54,948 nucleotides of DNA from Bacteroidota bacterium (GTDB lineage: Bacteria > Bacteroidota > Bacteroidia > Chitinophagales > Saprospiraceae), in contig JAFMDF010000025.1 in NCBI GenBank assembly GCA_017857395.1, forward strand, positions 1 through 54,948, in the 5' to 3' direction. The notes below the pieces were generated by a model, which had not been told where the DNA came from, ran no database searches, and was given only the letters and a program-made list of their open reading frames with translations. The position numbers and the translations under genes are program-made. Positions 36,306-45,203 of the stretch are shown in pieces; position 1 is the stretch's first letter; the number at the start of each line of letters is the position of its first letter.

Positions 36306-38960
36306 ATGACCAGATTCCACCGTATTACCCAATCTATCCTTTTCGTTTGCTTATTGCTAATCAGTAGCCAGTTATCCGCACAAGTCGATTTAACACCCGA
36401 CCGCTTTGCCTTCGAGCCAGACCTTACTTATAATGCAGCTATCCCCTCCCCTGCTCAAGTCCTTGGGTATGAATTAGGCGAACGCTTTACAGAATACGCT
36501 GCAACGGTGGATTACATGGAAAAATTAGCCGCAGCTTCGGATAAAATTACGATTGGCAATTATGGAGAAACCTATGAAGGTAGGCCGCTGATTTATTTGG
36601 TCGTTACCTCCGCTAAAAACCAGCAAAACATCGAGCAAATTCGCTTGAATAATTTAAAATTAGCCGATCCAATTAATACTTCGGAAGCAGAAGCAGCGGA
36701 GATTAGAAAAAACCATCCAGTTGTCGTTTCCTATAGTTATAATATTCATGGTAACGAAGCCGCTTCTACGGAGGCGGCACATCAAGTCGCTTATCGTTTG
36801 GCAGCGGCAACGGATGCTGCAACAGCTGATTTATTGGATAATTTAGTCTTTGTGATGTTTCCTTGTATCAATCCAGATGGGCGTTCTCGTTATGTGAGTT
36901 GGTATAATAGTATGGCTAGAGATGTTATTGGTTTTGAACCAAAAGATTTGGAACATTATGCGCCTTGGCCGAACGGGCGGACGAATCATTATTGGTTTGA
37001 CTTAAATCGGGATTGGATTTGGGGCATTCATCCAGAAATGCGAGGGGTGACTAAAGTTTACCAAGAATGGATGCCGCAAGTGCATACGGATTATCATGAA
37101 CAGGGCTATAATAGCAACTATTTTACGATGCCAAGTCCAACCCCTAGAAATAAGATTTTGCCAGACCGTTATGAGGCTTTAAGTGATACTTTTGGAATGG
37201 CAAATATTGCAGCTTTTGACCGTCATAAAATGGGCTATTTTACAAGAGAAGCTTTTGATCTTTTTTATCCAGGTTATGGATCTTCTTATCCGAGTGTAAT
37301 GGGCGCTATTGGGATGCTGGTAGAGCAAGGAGGTATTGCTGGTGGACGTGCGGTAGAAACTTCTGACGAACATATTTTAACCATTCGCCAACGCTTATTT
37401 GACCATTATTTAACCTCTATTGCTACGGTACAAAAAGCGGTTGAACATAAATCCACTTTTCAAAAATACACTTATGATGCCTTAAATCCGGAAAATGCTA
37501 AAGACCCTACCAAGGCTTATATTTTGCCAGCAAATGGCGATAATTATTTGAATCAAGTGCTTGAAATGTTATTGCGACAAGGCGTAAAAGTGGAGCAAGC
37601 GCAAAGTGGGTTTACCGCATCCAATGTCCGCAATTATCGAGATAAAAAAACCAGCAATCAATCTTTTCCAAAAGGCACTTATATTGTTTCAACCAATCAA
37701 CCTCGGCATTTGTTTCTGAATAGCATTCTATCTCCTTCTTTGGCAATTGAAGATTCGGTGATGTATGATATGTCGGCTTGGTCAGCGCCTCTAGCTTATA
37801 ATTTGGATGCATTTCAAAGTAATAAAACCCTCAATGTTAAAACGCAAGTCATTACGACTGCCCCACAATATGCGCGTGGCGTAACTAATCCCGATGCGAC
37901 TTATGCTTTTACGATTGATTGGCATCAACAAAATGCACCAAAAGCTTTGGCGATGCTTTGGCAGAAGAAATACCGAGTTCGTTCAGCTAGAAAAACATTT
38001 AATGATGGAAAAAAGGAATATTCTGAGGGTTCGCTGATTGTTTTGATGGGTCGAAATATGGCAAAATTGGATAAAGTCAAAGCAGATATGCAGGAAATTG
38101 CAGCAACGGCTGGCGTTATTATAGATGGACATCATACTGGGCGAATGAAATCTGGCATCGACTTAATGTCAAATAATGCTCGACCTGTTAAACAACCTAA
38201 AGTTGCGATGTTAGTCGAGCCGCCTTTTGATACTTATACTTCAGGACAATTATATTTCTTATTTGACCAAGTCACGGCTTTACCTATAGAGCGGATTCGG
38301 ACGTCTGCTTTTGCTCAAACGGCTATTCCTAAATTGGGCAGTCGCTACGGTTATGCTAATTTACAAGATTATGATGTGTTGATTTTACCAGGTGGTGGTA
38401 CTAATTTAAAAAAATTATTCGGTAAAGCACAAATTAAAATATTAAAAGATTGGGTCAGTGCAGGTGGTGTATTGATTGGTACAGAAAGTGCCGCTGATTT
38501 CTTGACTAAAAAAGCTTCTGCTTTGACCAATGTGGAATTGATTAAAGCGCCTAAAGACTCTACTGAAATTGCCAAATTTATTCCGTTTGCCGATCGTCGA
38601 GATTATAGTGGTAAAAAGAATATCCCTGGTGCCGCTTTAAATGCGACTTTAGATACGACTAATCCTTTGGCTTTTGGCATGACTTCGGATGTTTATTCGC
38701 TGAAATTTGGTTCGAATGCTTTGAAATCTAGTGCTGATTTTCAGACAGTTGGACGCTATGCTCCATATTCTGACATTTTAGTTTCTGGTTATGCTGCTGC
38801 TGATAATTTAAAACGGATGGCTGGGAATACTTTTGCTGGAGTCCAGCCTATGGGGCAAGGAAAAGTGGTTTTTCTATTGGATAATACGCAGTATCGGATG
38901 TTTTGGCGTGGGCCAAGTCGGATGATGCAGAACGCTGTTATGTTGGTAGGGGGGATGTAA
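36306..38960 (+). CDS. Secreted M14-family zinc carboxypeptidase
   Basis: 884 aa with a signal peptide (ILFVCLLLISSQLSAQ). Catalytic domain (about residues 55-380): zinc ligands His148 and Glu151 in NIHGNEAAS, and His260 or His264 in QVHTDYHEQGYN; general base Glu340 in GMLVEQGG. The C-terminal half (about 420-880) has a glutamine-amidotransferase-like fold segment (DYDVLILPGGGTNLKKLFGK, VLIGTESAADFL). It cleaves C-terminal residues of peptides, outside the cell or in the periplasm. Common in marine Bacteroidota. Divergent from the FecI-like sigma gene and convergent with the TonB receptor gene (stop codons abut at 38960/38961). Complete. Confidence 0.95.
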   Translation: MTRFHRITQSILFVCLLLISSQLSAQVDLTPDRFAFEPDLTYNAAIPSPAQVLGYELGERFTEYAATVDYMEKLAAASDKITIGNYGETYEGRPLIYLVVTSAKNQQNIEQIRLNNLKLADPINTSEAEAAEIRKNHPVVVSYSYNIHGNEAASTEAAHQVAYRLAAATDAATADLLDNLVFVMFPCINPDGRSRYVSWYNSMARDVIGFEPKDLEHYAPWPNGRTNHYWFDLNRDWIWGIHPEMRGVTKVYQEWMPQVHTDYHEQGYNSNYFTMPSPTPRNKILPDRYEALSDTFGMANIAAFDRHKMGYFTREAFDLFYPGYGSSYPSVMGAIGMLVEQGGIAGGRAVETSDEHILTIRQRLFDHYLTSIATVQKAVEHKSTFQKYTYDALNPENAKDPTKAYILPANGDNYLNQVLEMLLRQGVKVEQAQSGFTASNVRNYRDKKTSNQSFPKGTYIVSTNQPRHLFLNSILSPSLAIEDSVMYDMSAWSAPLAYNLDAFQSNKTLNVKTQVITTAPQYARGVTNPDATYAFTIDWHQQNAPKALAMLWQKKYRVRSARKTFNDGKKEYSEGSLIVLMGRNMAKLDKVKADMQEIAATAGVIIDGHHTGRMKSGIDLMSNNARPVKQPKVAMLVEPPFDTYTSGQLYFLFDQVTALPIERIRTSAFAQTAIPKLGSRYGYANLQDYDVLILPGGGTNLKKLFGKAQIKILKDWVSAGGVLIGTESAADFLTKKASALTNVELIKAPKDSTEIAKFIPFADRRDYSGKKNIPGAALNATLDTTNPLAFGMTSDVYSLKFGSNALKSSADFQTVGRYAPYSDILVSGYAAADNLKRMAGNTFAGVQPMGQGKVVFLLDNTQYRMFWRGPSRMMQNAVMLVGGM

Positions 38961-41645
38961 TCAGAACTTTATACTATACCGCAAAGAAGGAAAAATAGGC
39001 AATCCAGGGAAATCTTCATTTTCAAAAGTCTCTCCATTGCCATCTAAATTTTTGACCCGAATAGCAAAAAGAGGATTCGTTCGGTTATAAACATTTTTTA
39101 GGCCAAAAGTAAAAAAATGATCTACATTTTTTCTAGGCCAATGCCAATTGAAACTAATATCCAGTTGGTGATTAGCAGGCAAGCGGAAAGTATTTAAAGG
39201 ACCATCTGAGCCAAGCAAGTCTAAGTCAAAACCGTCGAAACTAGTACCGTCGCCATACACTTCAATAAATCTAGGCGTCGTGTATTGTCCCGAGCCATAC
39301 GTCCAAGTGGCAAACACATTGAATTTAGGCGTAAATTCTTGGCTTAGGCCAATCTTTATCACATGTCTTCGATTGTATCGAAAGGGGAACCGTTGGTCAT
39401 CGCTCAAACCATCAAATCGACGGGTTGCTTTGGATAAGGCATAATTGATATACCCATTGGTTTTACCTTTTGTTCTCTTTAAGGACGCTTCTATCCCATA
39501 ATTCCAACCTTCTCCAAAAGTAACCTCATTTTCCCAATCAAATACTTCTTCTGTACCTGAAAGCACAGAATTGACCCCTGCTCGATAAGTAATTAAGTTA
39601 TCCAATTTTTTAAAATAAGCTTCCGTACTAAAAGCAAAAGATTGAGGCAATTTCCAATCTGTTCCTATTAAAAATTGATTGGCTACTTGCGGGCGAACTT
39701 TTTTAGTAGAAGGCACCCATAAATCAAAAGGCATACTGACTCCCGCAGGGCTTAGTACGTGTAAAAATTGCCCCATTCTGCTATATGCAGCATAAATAGT
39801 TCCTGATGGATGAATTTGATATTGTACCGAAAGTCTAGGCTGAAAGGACATCCAAGCAGCATTTGCCGCTGTAAAAACAGCATTGTGAAAACCCAATTGG
39901 GCGCTTAATTTATCAGTAAATTTTATATCATCCTCTACATAAAAATTAAGTTCTGTAGCATAGTAAGGAATGGTTGTAAAACTATCCGAAGCGATGTAAC
40001 CTTCCTCTAGATTAAATTCATCGGCCTCTAAATCTTCTAATTCCAGCAACTCGAACGTTGGTGCAAAAATTCGTCCTAGAATACCTCCACCAAATTCGAT
40101 ATGATGTTTGGGATTAGGGATATAATCAAAATCAATTTTAAGGGCTATATCTTGAATATCGGAATCAAAAATATATTGGTCTACACTAAAAAGATTTCCT
40201 TCCATCTTTTCAAATTCTGTAGCACCTACTGTGAATAATTGAAAACCAAATTCGCTAAAGGTAGCCGTCATATTGGAAAATAGTTTATTATTCCAAATTC
40301 TATTCCAACGGGTAGAAATAATTGTATTTCCCCAATTGATGTTCACAAAATCACTTTGTTCAGAAAGCGTTATTAAAGGCTCCGTCTCCTCGTTATCGAT
40401 TACAAAATCTTCATCAAAAGAACTAATGGATTGCAAATTATCTGCTCCTTTATAAAAACTTATATAAACCTTATCTTTATTCGAAAACGTATGATTCAAT
40501 TTAGCATTAATATCATAAAAATAATAGCCAATTTTATCCACATTACCCGTTCCTGGTTCTTCTTCTAATACCACATTAAATAAAGGGTCTAAATGCGTTC
40601 TTCTACCCGATACAAAAAAAGAAGTTTTCTCTTTTTTAATCGGCCCTTCGGCAAAAAGACTGGTGGCAAATAAGCTAACCGCCCCCCCAAATTTAAACTC
40701 CTTATCATTGCCTTCCTTGGTCTGTATATCCACTACAGAAGATAAACGTCCACCATACTTTGACGGGAATTTCCCTTTATACAACCGAGCATTTTTAACA
40801 ATGCTTTCATTAAAAATAGAGAATAATCCCAAGGCATGAGATGAGTTATAAACTGGTACACCATCCAATAAAACTAAATTTTGGTCGGCTTCTCCCCCTC
40901 TAACATGCATACCGCCAAAACTTCCTGCGCCTGCTTCCACCCCAGGCAAAGTTTGGAAATATCGGATAATATCAGGCTCCCCTCCAATAGAAGGCATTTT
41001 TGCTAATTTTCCAGAAGCATAGTTCGGTGCATCTGTTACAGATAAGCCATCTTTTATTTGATATTTGCTATCCACTACTACGACTTCCGCTAAGGTAATT
41101 GCCGCTTTTAAGGGCACATTAAAATGTAAATTTTTCTTAATATTAATTTGGTAGGTCTTCGGATTAAATCCTAAATAAGAGAAGCTTAAAGCTGCTTTTC
41201 CTCTTGATATAGACAGGCTATAAAAACCATATTCATTCGTGGTTGTTCCTTTTCCTGAAATATTATCATACACATTTGCAGCTACTAATCTTTCTCCTGA
41301 CAAACTATCTTCTAAAAAACCGCTAATCGTAAAAACCGGTGGTGGTTTCTCATAAAGGGCAACCCGATTGTTTTCCCATTTAAAGCCAATTTCTGTCTCT
41401 TTTAGGCAAGCAGTTAATAAATATTTTACGGTTTTATTGGTATGTTGGAAAGTAATTTTTTGGTCATCTGAGAACAAACGACTTTGGAAAGAAACGCTAA
41501 TATCTGCCTTTTCACATAATGATAAAAGGGCGTCTGAAATCGGTATATTGTCTGCTGAAAAATCCATGCGCATATCTAACTTTGATTGTCCCATAGCGGT
41601 GAACGCTATGAAAAGACCAGTTAGTATTAACAGGATTCTTTGCAT
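38961..41645 (-). CDS. TonB-dependent receptor with STN domain (FecA-like)
   Basis: 894 aa: signal peptide (ILLILTGLFIAFTAMGQ), STN domain (residues about 35-95, ISVSFQSRLFSDDQKITFQH), carboxypeptidase-like domain (about 105-190, ANVYDNISGKGTTTNEYGFY), plug (about 210-320, GGMHVRGGEADQNLVLLDGV), then a long 22-stranded-type beta-barrel ending in the aromatic FPSLRYSIKF. It imports a substrate such as a siderophore, peptide or sugar and signals via STN to FecR. FecR and an ECF sigma factor are the next two genes upstream on the same strand. The M14 peptidase converging with it hints at a peptide substrate, but that is inference. Confidence 0.95.
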   Translation of the reverse strand: MQRILLILTGLFIAFTAMGQSKLDMRMDFSADNIPISDALLSLCEKADISVSFQSRLFSDDQKITFQHTNKTVKYLLTACLKETEIGFKWENNRVALYEKPPPVFTISGFLEDSLSGERLVAANVYDNISGKGTTTNEYGFYSLSISRGKAALSFSYLGFNPKTYQINIKKNLHFNVPLKAAITLAEVVVVDSKYQIKDGLSVTDAPNYASGKLAKMPSIGGEPDIIRYFQTLPGVEAGAGSFGGMHVRGGEADQNLVLLDGVPVYNSSHALGLFSIFNESIVKNARLYKGKFPSKYGGRLSSVVDIQTKEGNDKEFKFGGAVSLFATSLFAEGPIKKEKTSFFVSGRRTHLDPLFNVVLEEEPGTGNVDKIGYYFYDINAKLNHTFSNKDKVYISFYKGADNLQSISSFDEDFVIDNEETEPLITLSEQSDFVNINWGNTIISTRWNRIWNNKLFSNMTATFSEFGFQLFTVGATEFEKMEGNLFSVDQYIFDSDIQDIALKIDFDYIPNPKHHIEFGGGILGRIFAPTFELLELEDLEADEFNLEEGYIASDSFTTIPYYATELNFYVEDDIKFTDKLSAQLGFHNAVFTAANAAWMSFQPRLSVQYQIHPSGTIYAAYSRMGQFLHVLSPAGVSMPFDLWVPSTKKVRPQVANQFLIGTDWKLPQSFAFSTEAYFKKLDNLITYRAGVNSVLSGTEEVFDWENEVTFGEGWNYGIEASLKRTKGKTNGYINYALSKATRRFDGLSDDQRFPFRYNRRHVIKIGLSQEFTPKFNVFATWTYGSGQYTTPRFIEVYGDGTSFDGFDLDLLGSDGPLNTFRLPANHQLDISFNWHWPRKNVDHFFTFGLKNVYNRTNPLFAIRVKNLDGNGETFENEDFPGLPIFPSLRYSIKF

Positions 41646-41775
41646 AAAATCTTTTATATTTCGGGTGATACTATTATTTGATAACTTCGGGTTATCCAGT
41701 AATTTTAACTAATAGAAAACGTTTCTCATTAGATTAAACTCAATTTTTCCAGTAACAAGAAGTTAATGGAAAAAA

Positions 41776-42846
41776 TTACTTTTTACAAGTTCCACCAATT
41801 AACTCAAAAGTAGTGTTCCCTGATGGTTTTACCTGCATGTCAAATGTTCTGGCAATTGTTTGCAAAATAGTGGTAATACCATCTTCCATTTTTTCTCTAC
41901 CAGAATATTCACAAGTATTCAAATTCGCATTTGATAATTTAATATCTACTTCAAATTGTTTATTTAAGTCTTCTAGTACTTCTTTTAATGGAGTATCTTT
42001 AAATAATAACCTGCCACTCTGCCAAGCAATTTCATTCATATCTTCTTCCACTAACTCTTCGATGGTGTTATCGACAGCGTTATAAACTCCTTTTTCATTA
42101 GGGGTCAACTCCACTTGTTTATCTCCTTCCTTACTTTCAAACCTTACTTTACCTGTTTTCACCACTACTTCTGTCACGCTTTCTGCCGTTATAGCCCTGA
42201 CATTAAACGACGTTCCCAATACGGTCACTTTTGATTTATTGGTGTTGATAATAAAAGGTTGGTTTGGATTTTTAGCTACCTCAAAAAAAGCTTCTCCAGT
42301 TAATTCCACCATTCTATTTTCTCCTTTAAAGCCAGCAGGATAAGTCAATTGACTATTACCATTTAACCATACTATAGTACCATCTGCTAAGGTAATTGTT
42401 TTGTGTTCTTTGTGTTTGGTATTCGCCGCTAACATTTCTACGTCTCCTAAAATGGGTTGACTAGTAAACCAAAATCCTACCGCCAATGCCACCGCCGCTG
42501 CTGCTGCCCAGCCTATCCATCGACTAGCCAATTTATTCTTTTTTAAACCAACGACTTTACCTATAGGTTGATGGGCTATTCTTAAATTATCTTGAACTGT
42601 TCTTACAATATCTTCATCTTGCTGGATTCGTTGTTGCAGCAATTTAAAATCAGCAGCCACATCTACTTCTATGTCGCTTGGCGCTTCGTATTGTTCGGTT
42701 AATTGCCAATCTTTTTCTACTTGCTTAAATAGCTTTTCGTTATCGGCGGATTGACTTGTCCAAACATCCAACATCGACTGTTCTTCCAGCGAAATATCGC
42801 CTTTGAGTTTTTTAAAAAGTAGCGTTATGTAATTGTCTTTATTCAT
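41776..42846 (-). CDS. FecR-type anti-sigma factor
   Basis: 356 aa; ATG at 42846 is preferred to one five codons earlier. N-terminal cytosolic sigma-binding region (YITLLFKKLKGDISLEEQSM), transmembrane helix at about residues 112-132 (WIGWAAAAAVALAVGFWF), FecR domain (HKTITLADGTIVWLNGNSQL, LTGEAFFEVAKNPNQPFII, KVTVLGTSFNVRA) and C-terminal STN-contact domain (DTPLKEVLEDLNKQFEVDI). Regulates the upstream ECF sigma factor in response to the TonB receptor at 38961. Paralogous in plan to 34016. Confidence 0.95.
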   Translation of the reverse strand: MNKDNYITLLFKKLKGDISLEEQSMLDVWTSQSADNEKLFKQVEKDWQLTEQYEAPSDIEVDVAADFKLLQQRIQQDEDIVRTVQDNLRIAHQPIGKVVGLKKNKLASRWIGWAAAAAVALAVGFWFTSQPILGDVEMLAANTKHKEHKTITLADGTIVWLNGNSQLTYPAGFKGENRMVELTGEAFFEVAKNPNQPFIINTNKSKVTVLGTSFNVRAITAESVTEVVVKTGKVRFESKEGDKQVELTPNEKGVYNAVDNTIEELVEEDMNEIAWQSGRLLFKDTPLKEVLEDLNKQFEVDIKLSNANLNTCEYSGREKMEDGITTILQTIARTFDMQVKPSGNTTFELIGGTCKK

Positions 42847-42936
42847 TTTTATAATGGTCATTAGTCATTGGTCGCCAATCATTAGTGTTCTTAACTAATG
42901 ACTAATAATGGAGAACCAATTTTTATGATTACTTTT

Positions 42937-43018
42937 AAAGTAGCTTGGGCTTCCTGCCCGAGTAATGTTTTTTAATGTGTTTTATTTTGCTACTCGGGCT
43001 GGAAGCCCAAGCTACTTT
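42937..43018. repeat. Long near-perfect inverted repeat (28-bp arms)
   Basis: The core arm 42940-42964 (GTAGCTTGGGCTTCCTGCCC, then GAGTA) pairs with 42991-43015 (TACTCGGGCTGGAAGCCC, then AAGCTAC) at 24 of 25 positions. The stem extends by three more pairs to 42937 and 43018, around a 26-nt T-rich loop. It lies between the sigma and FecR genes, which are co-directional. Could act as an attenuating hairpin, or be a palindromic dispersed repeat; see the related arm at 35311. Confidence 0.8.
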
Positions 43019-43072
43019 CTACTTACTTAGACAGTTATAAATGAAGTTTCCCCCATTGCGAAGGATTATATT

Positions 43073-43663
43073 TTAAAAAATGTTTAGTAATAAAACCAAT
43101 AAACCTAAAGCATCATACTTTTCCACGGCTAATCGAACAATCTTTAAAGCCTTAGTTATTTGATTTTCAATGGTTTTAGTAGAAATCTCTAATTTAGCTG
43201 CAATTTCTTTATGCGATAATTTTTCGTACCGACTTAACATAAAAATAGCTTTACACTTAGCAGGTAAACTATCAATGGCCTTATTCAGCGCTGATTTTAA
43301 ATCTTGCCCTTCCAATATTTTTTGTGCCGAAACTGCTTGATCAGGCGTTTGGGCGTCAAAGTTTTCATCCCCAAAGTCAAATCGCTTTTGGGTTTTAATA
43401 TAATTTAAGGAACGATTGACAACTGCTCGGCGCAAGTAAGATTTTAGGGAAGATTGAATGTCTAATTGTACTCGCTTTTTCCATAATTCAAAAAAGACAT
43501 CTTGTACTAGGTCTTTGGCTTTTTCATTATCTCCTGTAATATTATACCCCGTTACGACTAAATACTTATAATAGTGATTAAATATTCGTTGCAAAGCAAT
43601 TTCCTTGCCCGCTTTCAGCGATTGCAGCCATTCTTTTTCTTCGACGGAAATGGGTTGGAGCAT
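43073..43663 (-). CDS. ECF sigma factor (FecI-like)
   Basis: 196 aa. Region 2: LQRIFNHYYKYLVVTGYNIT, DNEKAKDLVQDVFFELWKKR. Region 4: IDSLPAKCKAIFMLSRYEKL, SHKEIAAKLEISTKTIENQI. The usual Bacteroidota ECF length of 175-200 aa. The next genes on the same strand are FecR (226 bp downstream of its stop, with a large inverted repeat between) and the STN-containing TonB receptor, forming a sigma-FecR-receptor cascade. Start ATG at 43663. Confidence 0.95.
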   Translation of the reverse strand: MLQPISVEEKEWLQSLKAGKEIALQRIFNHYYKYLVVTGYNITGDNEKAKDLVQDVFFELWKKRVQLDIQSSLKSYLRRAVVNRSLNYIKTQKRFDFGDENFDAQTPDQAVSAQKILEGQDLKSALNKAIDSLPAKCKAIFMLSRYEKLSHKEIAAKLEISTKTIENQITKALKIVRLAVEKYDALGLLVLLLNIF

Positions 43664-43676
43664 ATTCTTTTATTTA

Positions 43677-43765
43677 GCAGAGGGCATTGGGCTGAGGACG
43701 GAGACAACTTTAACTTCAATCGAAATATCAATTGTAGCCTCCGCCCTCAGCCCAATGCCCTCTGC
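43677..43765. repeat. Long inverted repeat (27-bp arms)
   Basis: The arm 43677-43703 (GCAGAGGGCATTGGGCTGAG, then GACGGAG) pairs with 43739-43765 (CTCCGCCCTCAGCCCAATGC, then CCTCTGC) at 26 of 27 positions around a 35-nt loop. It lies between the der stop codon and the sigma start, on the path from der to sigma on the minus strand, so it may separate the two transcripts. Similar to the arm at 6651-6720. Confidence 0.8.
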
Positions 43766-43777
43766 AAGCTAATTTTC

Positions 43778-45082
43778 TTATTTCTTTCTAAAGAACACAC
43801 TAATAGGTACGCCTTTAAAATTAAAATTCTTACGCAATTGATTCTCTAAATAGTTCCTATAACTCTCCTTAACATGCTTTGGATAATTACAGAAAAAAGC
43901 AAATGCAGGATAGTAGGTAGGTAATTGGGTGATGTATTTTATTTTAATAAACTTACCTCTATGCGAAGGTGGTTCGTACGCTTCAATCGCATCTCCAATC
44001 ACTTCATTTAAGACAGAAGTCTTAATTTTTTGACTTCGATTCTCAAATACTTCTAAGCCTGCTTCTATTGCTTTAAAAATCCGTTGTTTTTCTAAAGCAG
44101 AAATGAAAATAATTGGTAAATCTACGAATGGCGCCATCTTCTTTTTCATCTCTTGTTCAAAATCTCTAGCCGTGTTCGTTTCCTTCTCTATTAAATCCCA
44201 TTTATTAACTAGGACCACAATGCCTTTATTTCTTTTCTTCGCTAAATTAAAGATACTCATATCCTGTGCTTCTATTCCTGTCTGCGCATCTATCATCAAG
44301 AAAATGACATCACATTCTTCAATAGCTCGAATGGCACGCATCACTGAATAGAATTCTAAATCTTCATGTACTTTCGCTTTTTTCCGAATTCCTGCTGTAT
44401 CAATTAGCATAAATTCTTTGTCAAACTTAGAATAAGTAGAATGAATTGGGTCACGAGTGGTCCCCGCTATAGGCGTAACAATATTCCGTTCTACTCCTAA
44501 AAGCGCATTTGTTAAAGAAGATTTCCCTACGTTTGGGCGACCAACAATAGCAAATTTTGGAATACCACCATCATCTGGTTCTGCCTCCGCTTCCAATTTC
44601 TCGGTAACCGCATCCAATAAATCTCCCGTTCCACTCCCTGAAATGGAAGCTAAAAAGTAGGTCTCCTCAAAGCCTAAGCTCCAAAATTCATTGGCATCAA
44701 TCATTCTTTGATGATTGTCGACTTTATTGACTGCCAATAAAACAGGCTTATCTGACCGTCTTAGCATTTGTGCCATTTGATCATCCAAATCGGTAATACC
44801 TGTTGTCACATCTACCATAAAAATAATCACGCCTGCTTCTTCGATGGCAATTTTTACTTGGTCTCTAATCGCCACTTCAAAAACTTCATCCGAATCTCGA
44901 ACGAATCCACCCGTATCAATGACTGTAAAATGCTTGCCATTCCAATCGCAAGTACCATACATTCGGTCTCTTGTCACGCCACTTACATCATCCACGATTG
45001 CTTGTCTTCCTCCAACCATTCGATTGTAAAAAGTCGATTTCCCTACGTTGGGTCTCCCCACTATTGCTACTATATTTGCCAT
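43778..45082 (-). CDS. der: GTPase Der (EngA), double G-domain
   Basis: 434 aa essential 50S-subunit assembly factor. Two tandem G domains: the first with GRPNVGKSTF (about 8-17), DTGGF and NKVDN; the second with GRPNVGKSSL near residue 180, DTAGIRKKAK and NKWDL. A KH-like C-terminal domain ends in FKGVPISVFFRKK. Complete. It is followed on the same strand by a repeat and then the sigma gene; upstream is the acyl-CoA reductase gene. Confidence 0.98.
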   Translation of the reverse strand: MANIVAIVGRPNVGKSTFYNRMVGGRQAIVDDVSGVTRDRMYGTCDWNGKHFTVIDTGGFVRDSDEVFEVAIRDQVKIAIEEAGVIIFMVDVTTGITDLDDQMAQMLRRSDKPVLLAVNKVDNHQRMIDANEFWSLGFEETYFLASISGSGTGDLLDAVTEKLEAEAEPDDGGIPKFAIVGRPNVGKSSLTNALLGVERNIVTPIAGTTRDPIHSTYSKFDKEFMLIDTAGIRKKAKVHEDLEFYSVMRAIRAIEECDVIFLMIDAQTGIEAQDMSIFNLAKKRNKGIVVLVNKWDLIEKETNTARDFEQEMKKKMAPFVDLPIIFISALEKQRIFKAIEAGLEVFENRSQKIKTSVLNEVIGDAIEAYEPPSHRGKFIKIKYITQLPTYYPAFAFFCNYPKHVKESYRNYLENQLRKNFNFKGVPISVFFRKK

Positions 45083-45098
45083 TTTTAAACTGTCAAAG

Positions 45099-45194
45099 GT
45101 CAGACCGTTATATTGTCAGACCGTTAATTTCATTAACTGTCAGCCGTCAGATTTGTCGAAAGCTATCTCCTTTCCGATAGCAAAACGGTCTGAC
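45099..45194. terminator. Nested dyads with repeated GTCAGACCGTT
   Basis: GTCAGACCGTT occurs at 45099-45109 and 45115-45125 and is exactly complemented by AACGGTCTGAC at 45184-45194. A second stem GCTATC (45162-45167)/GATAGC (45176-45181) lies inside. It sits after the acyl-CoA reductase gene on the minus strand's downstream side, immediately upstream of der. May be a terminator or alternative-hairpin leader of der. Confidence 0.5.
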
Positions 45195-45203
45195 TACTAA
45201 AAT

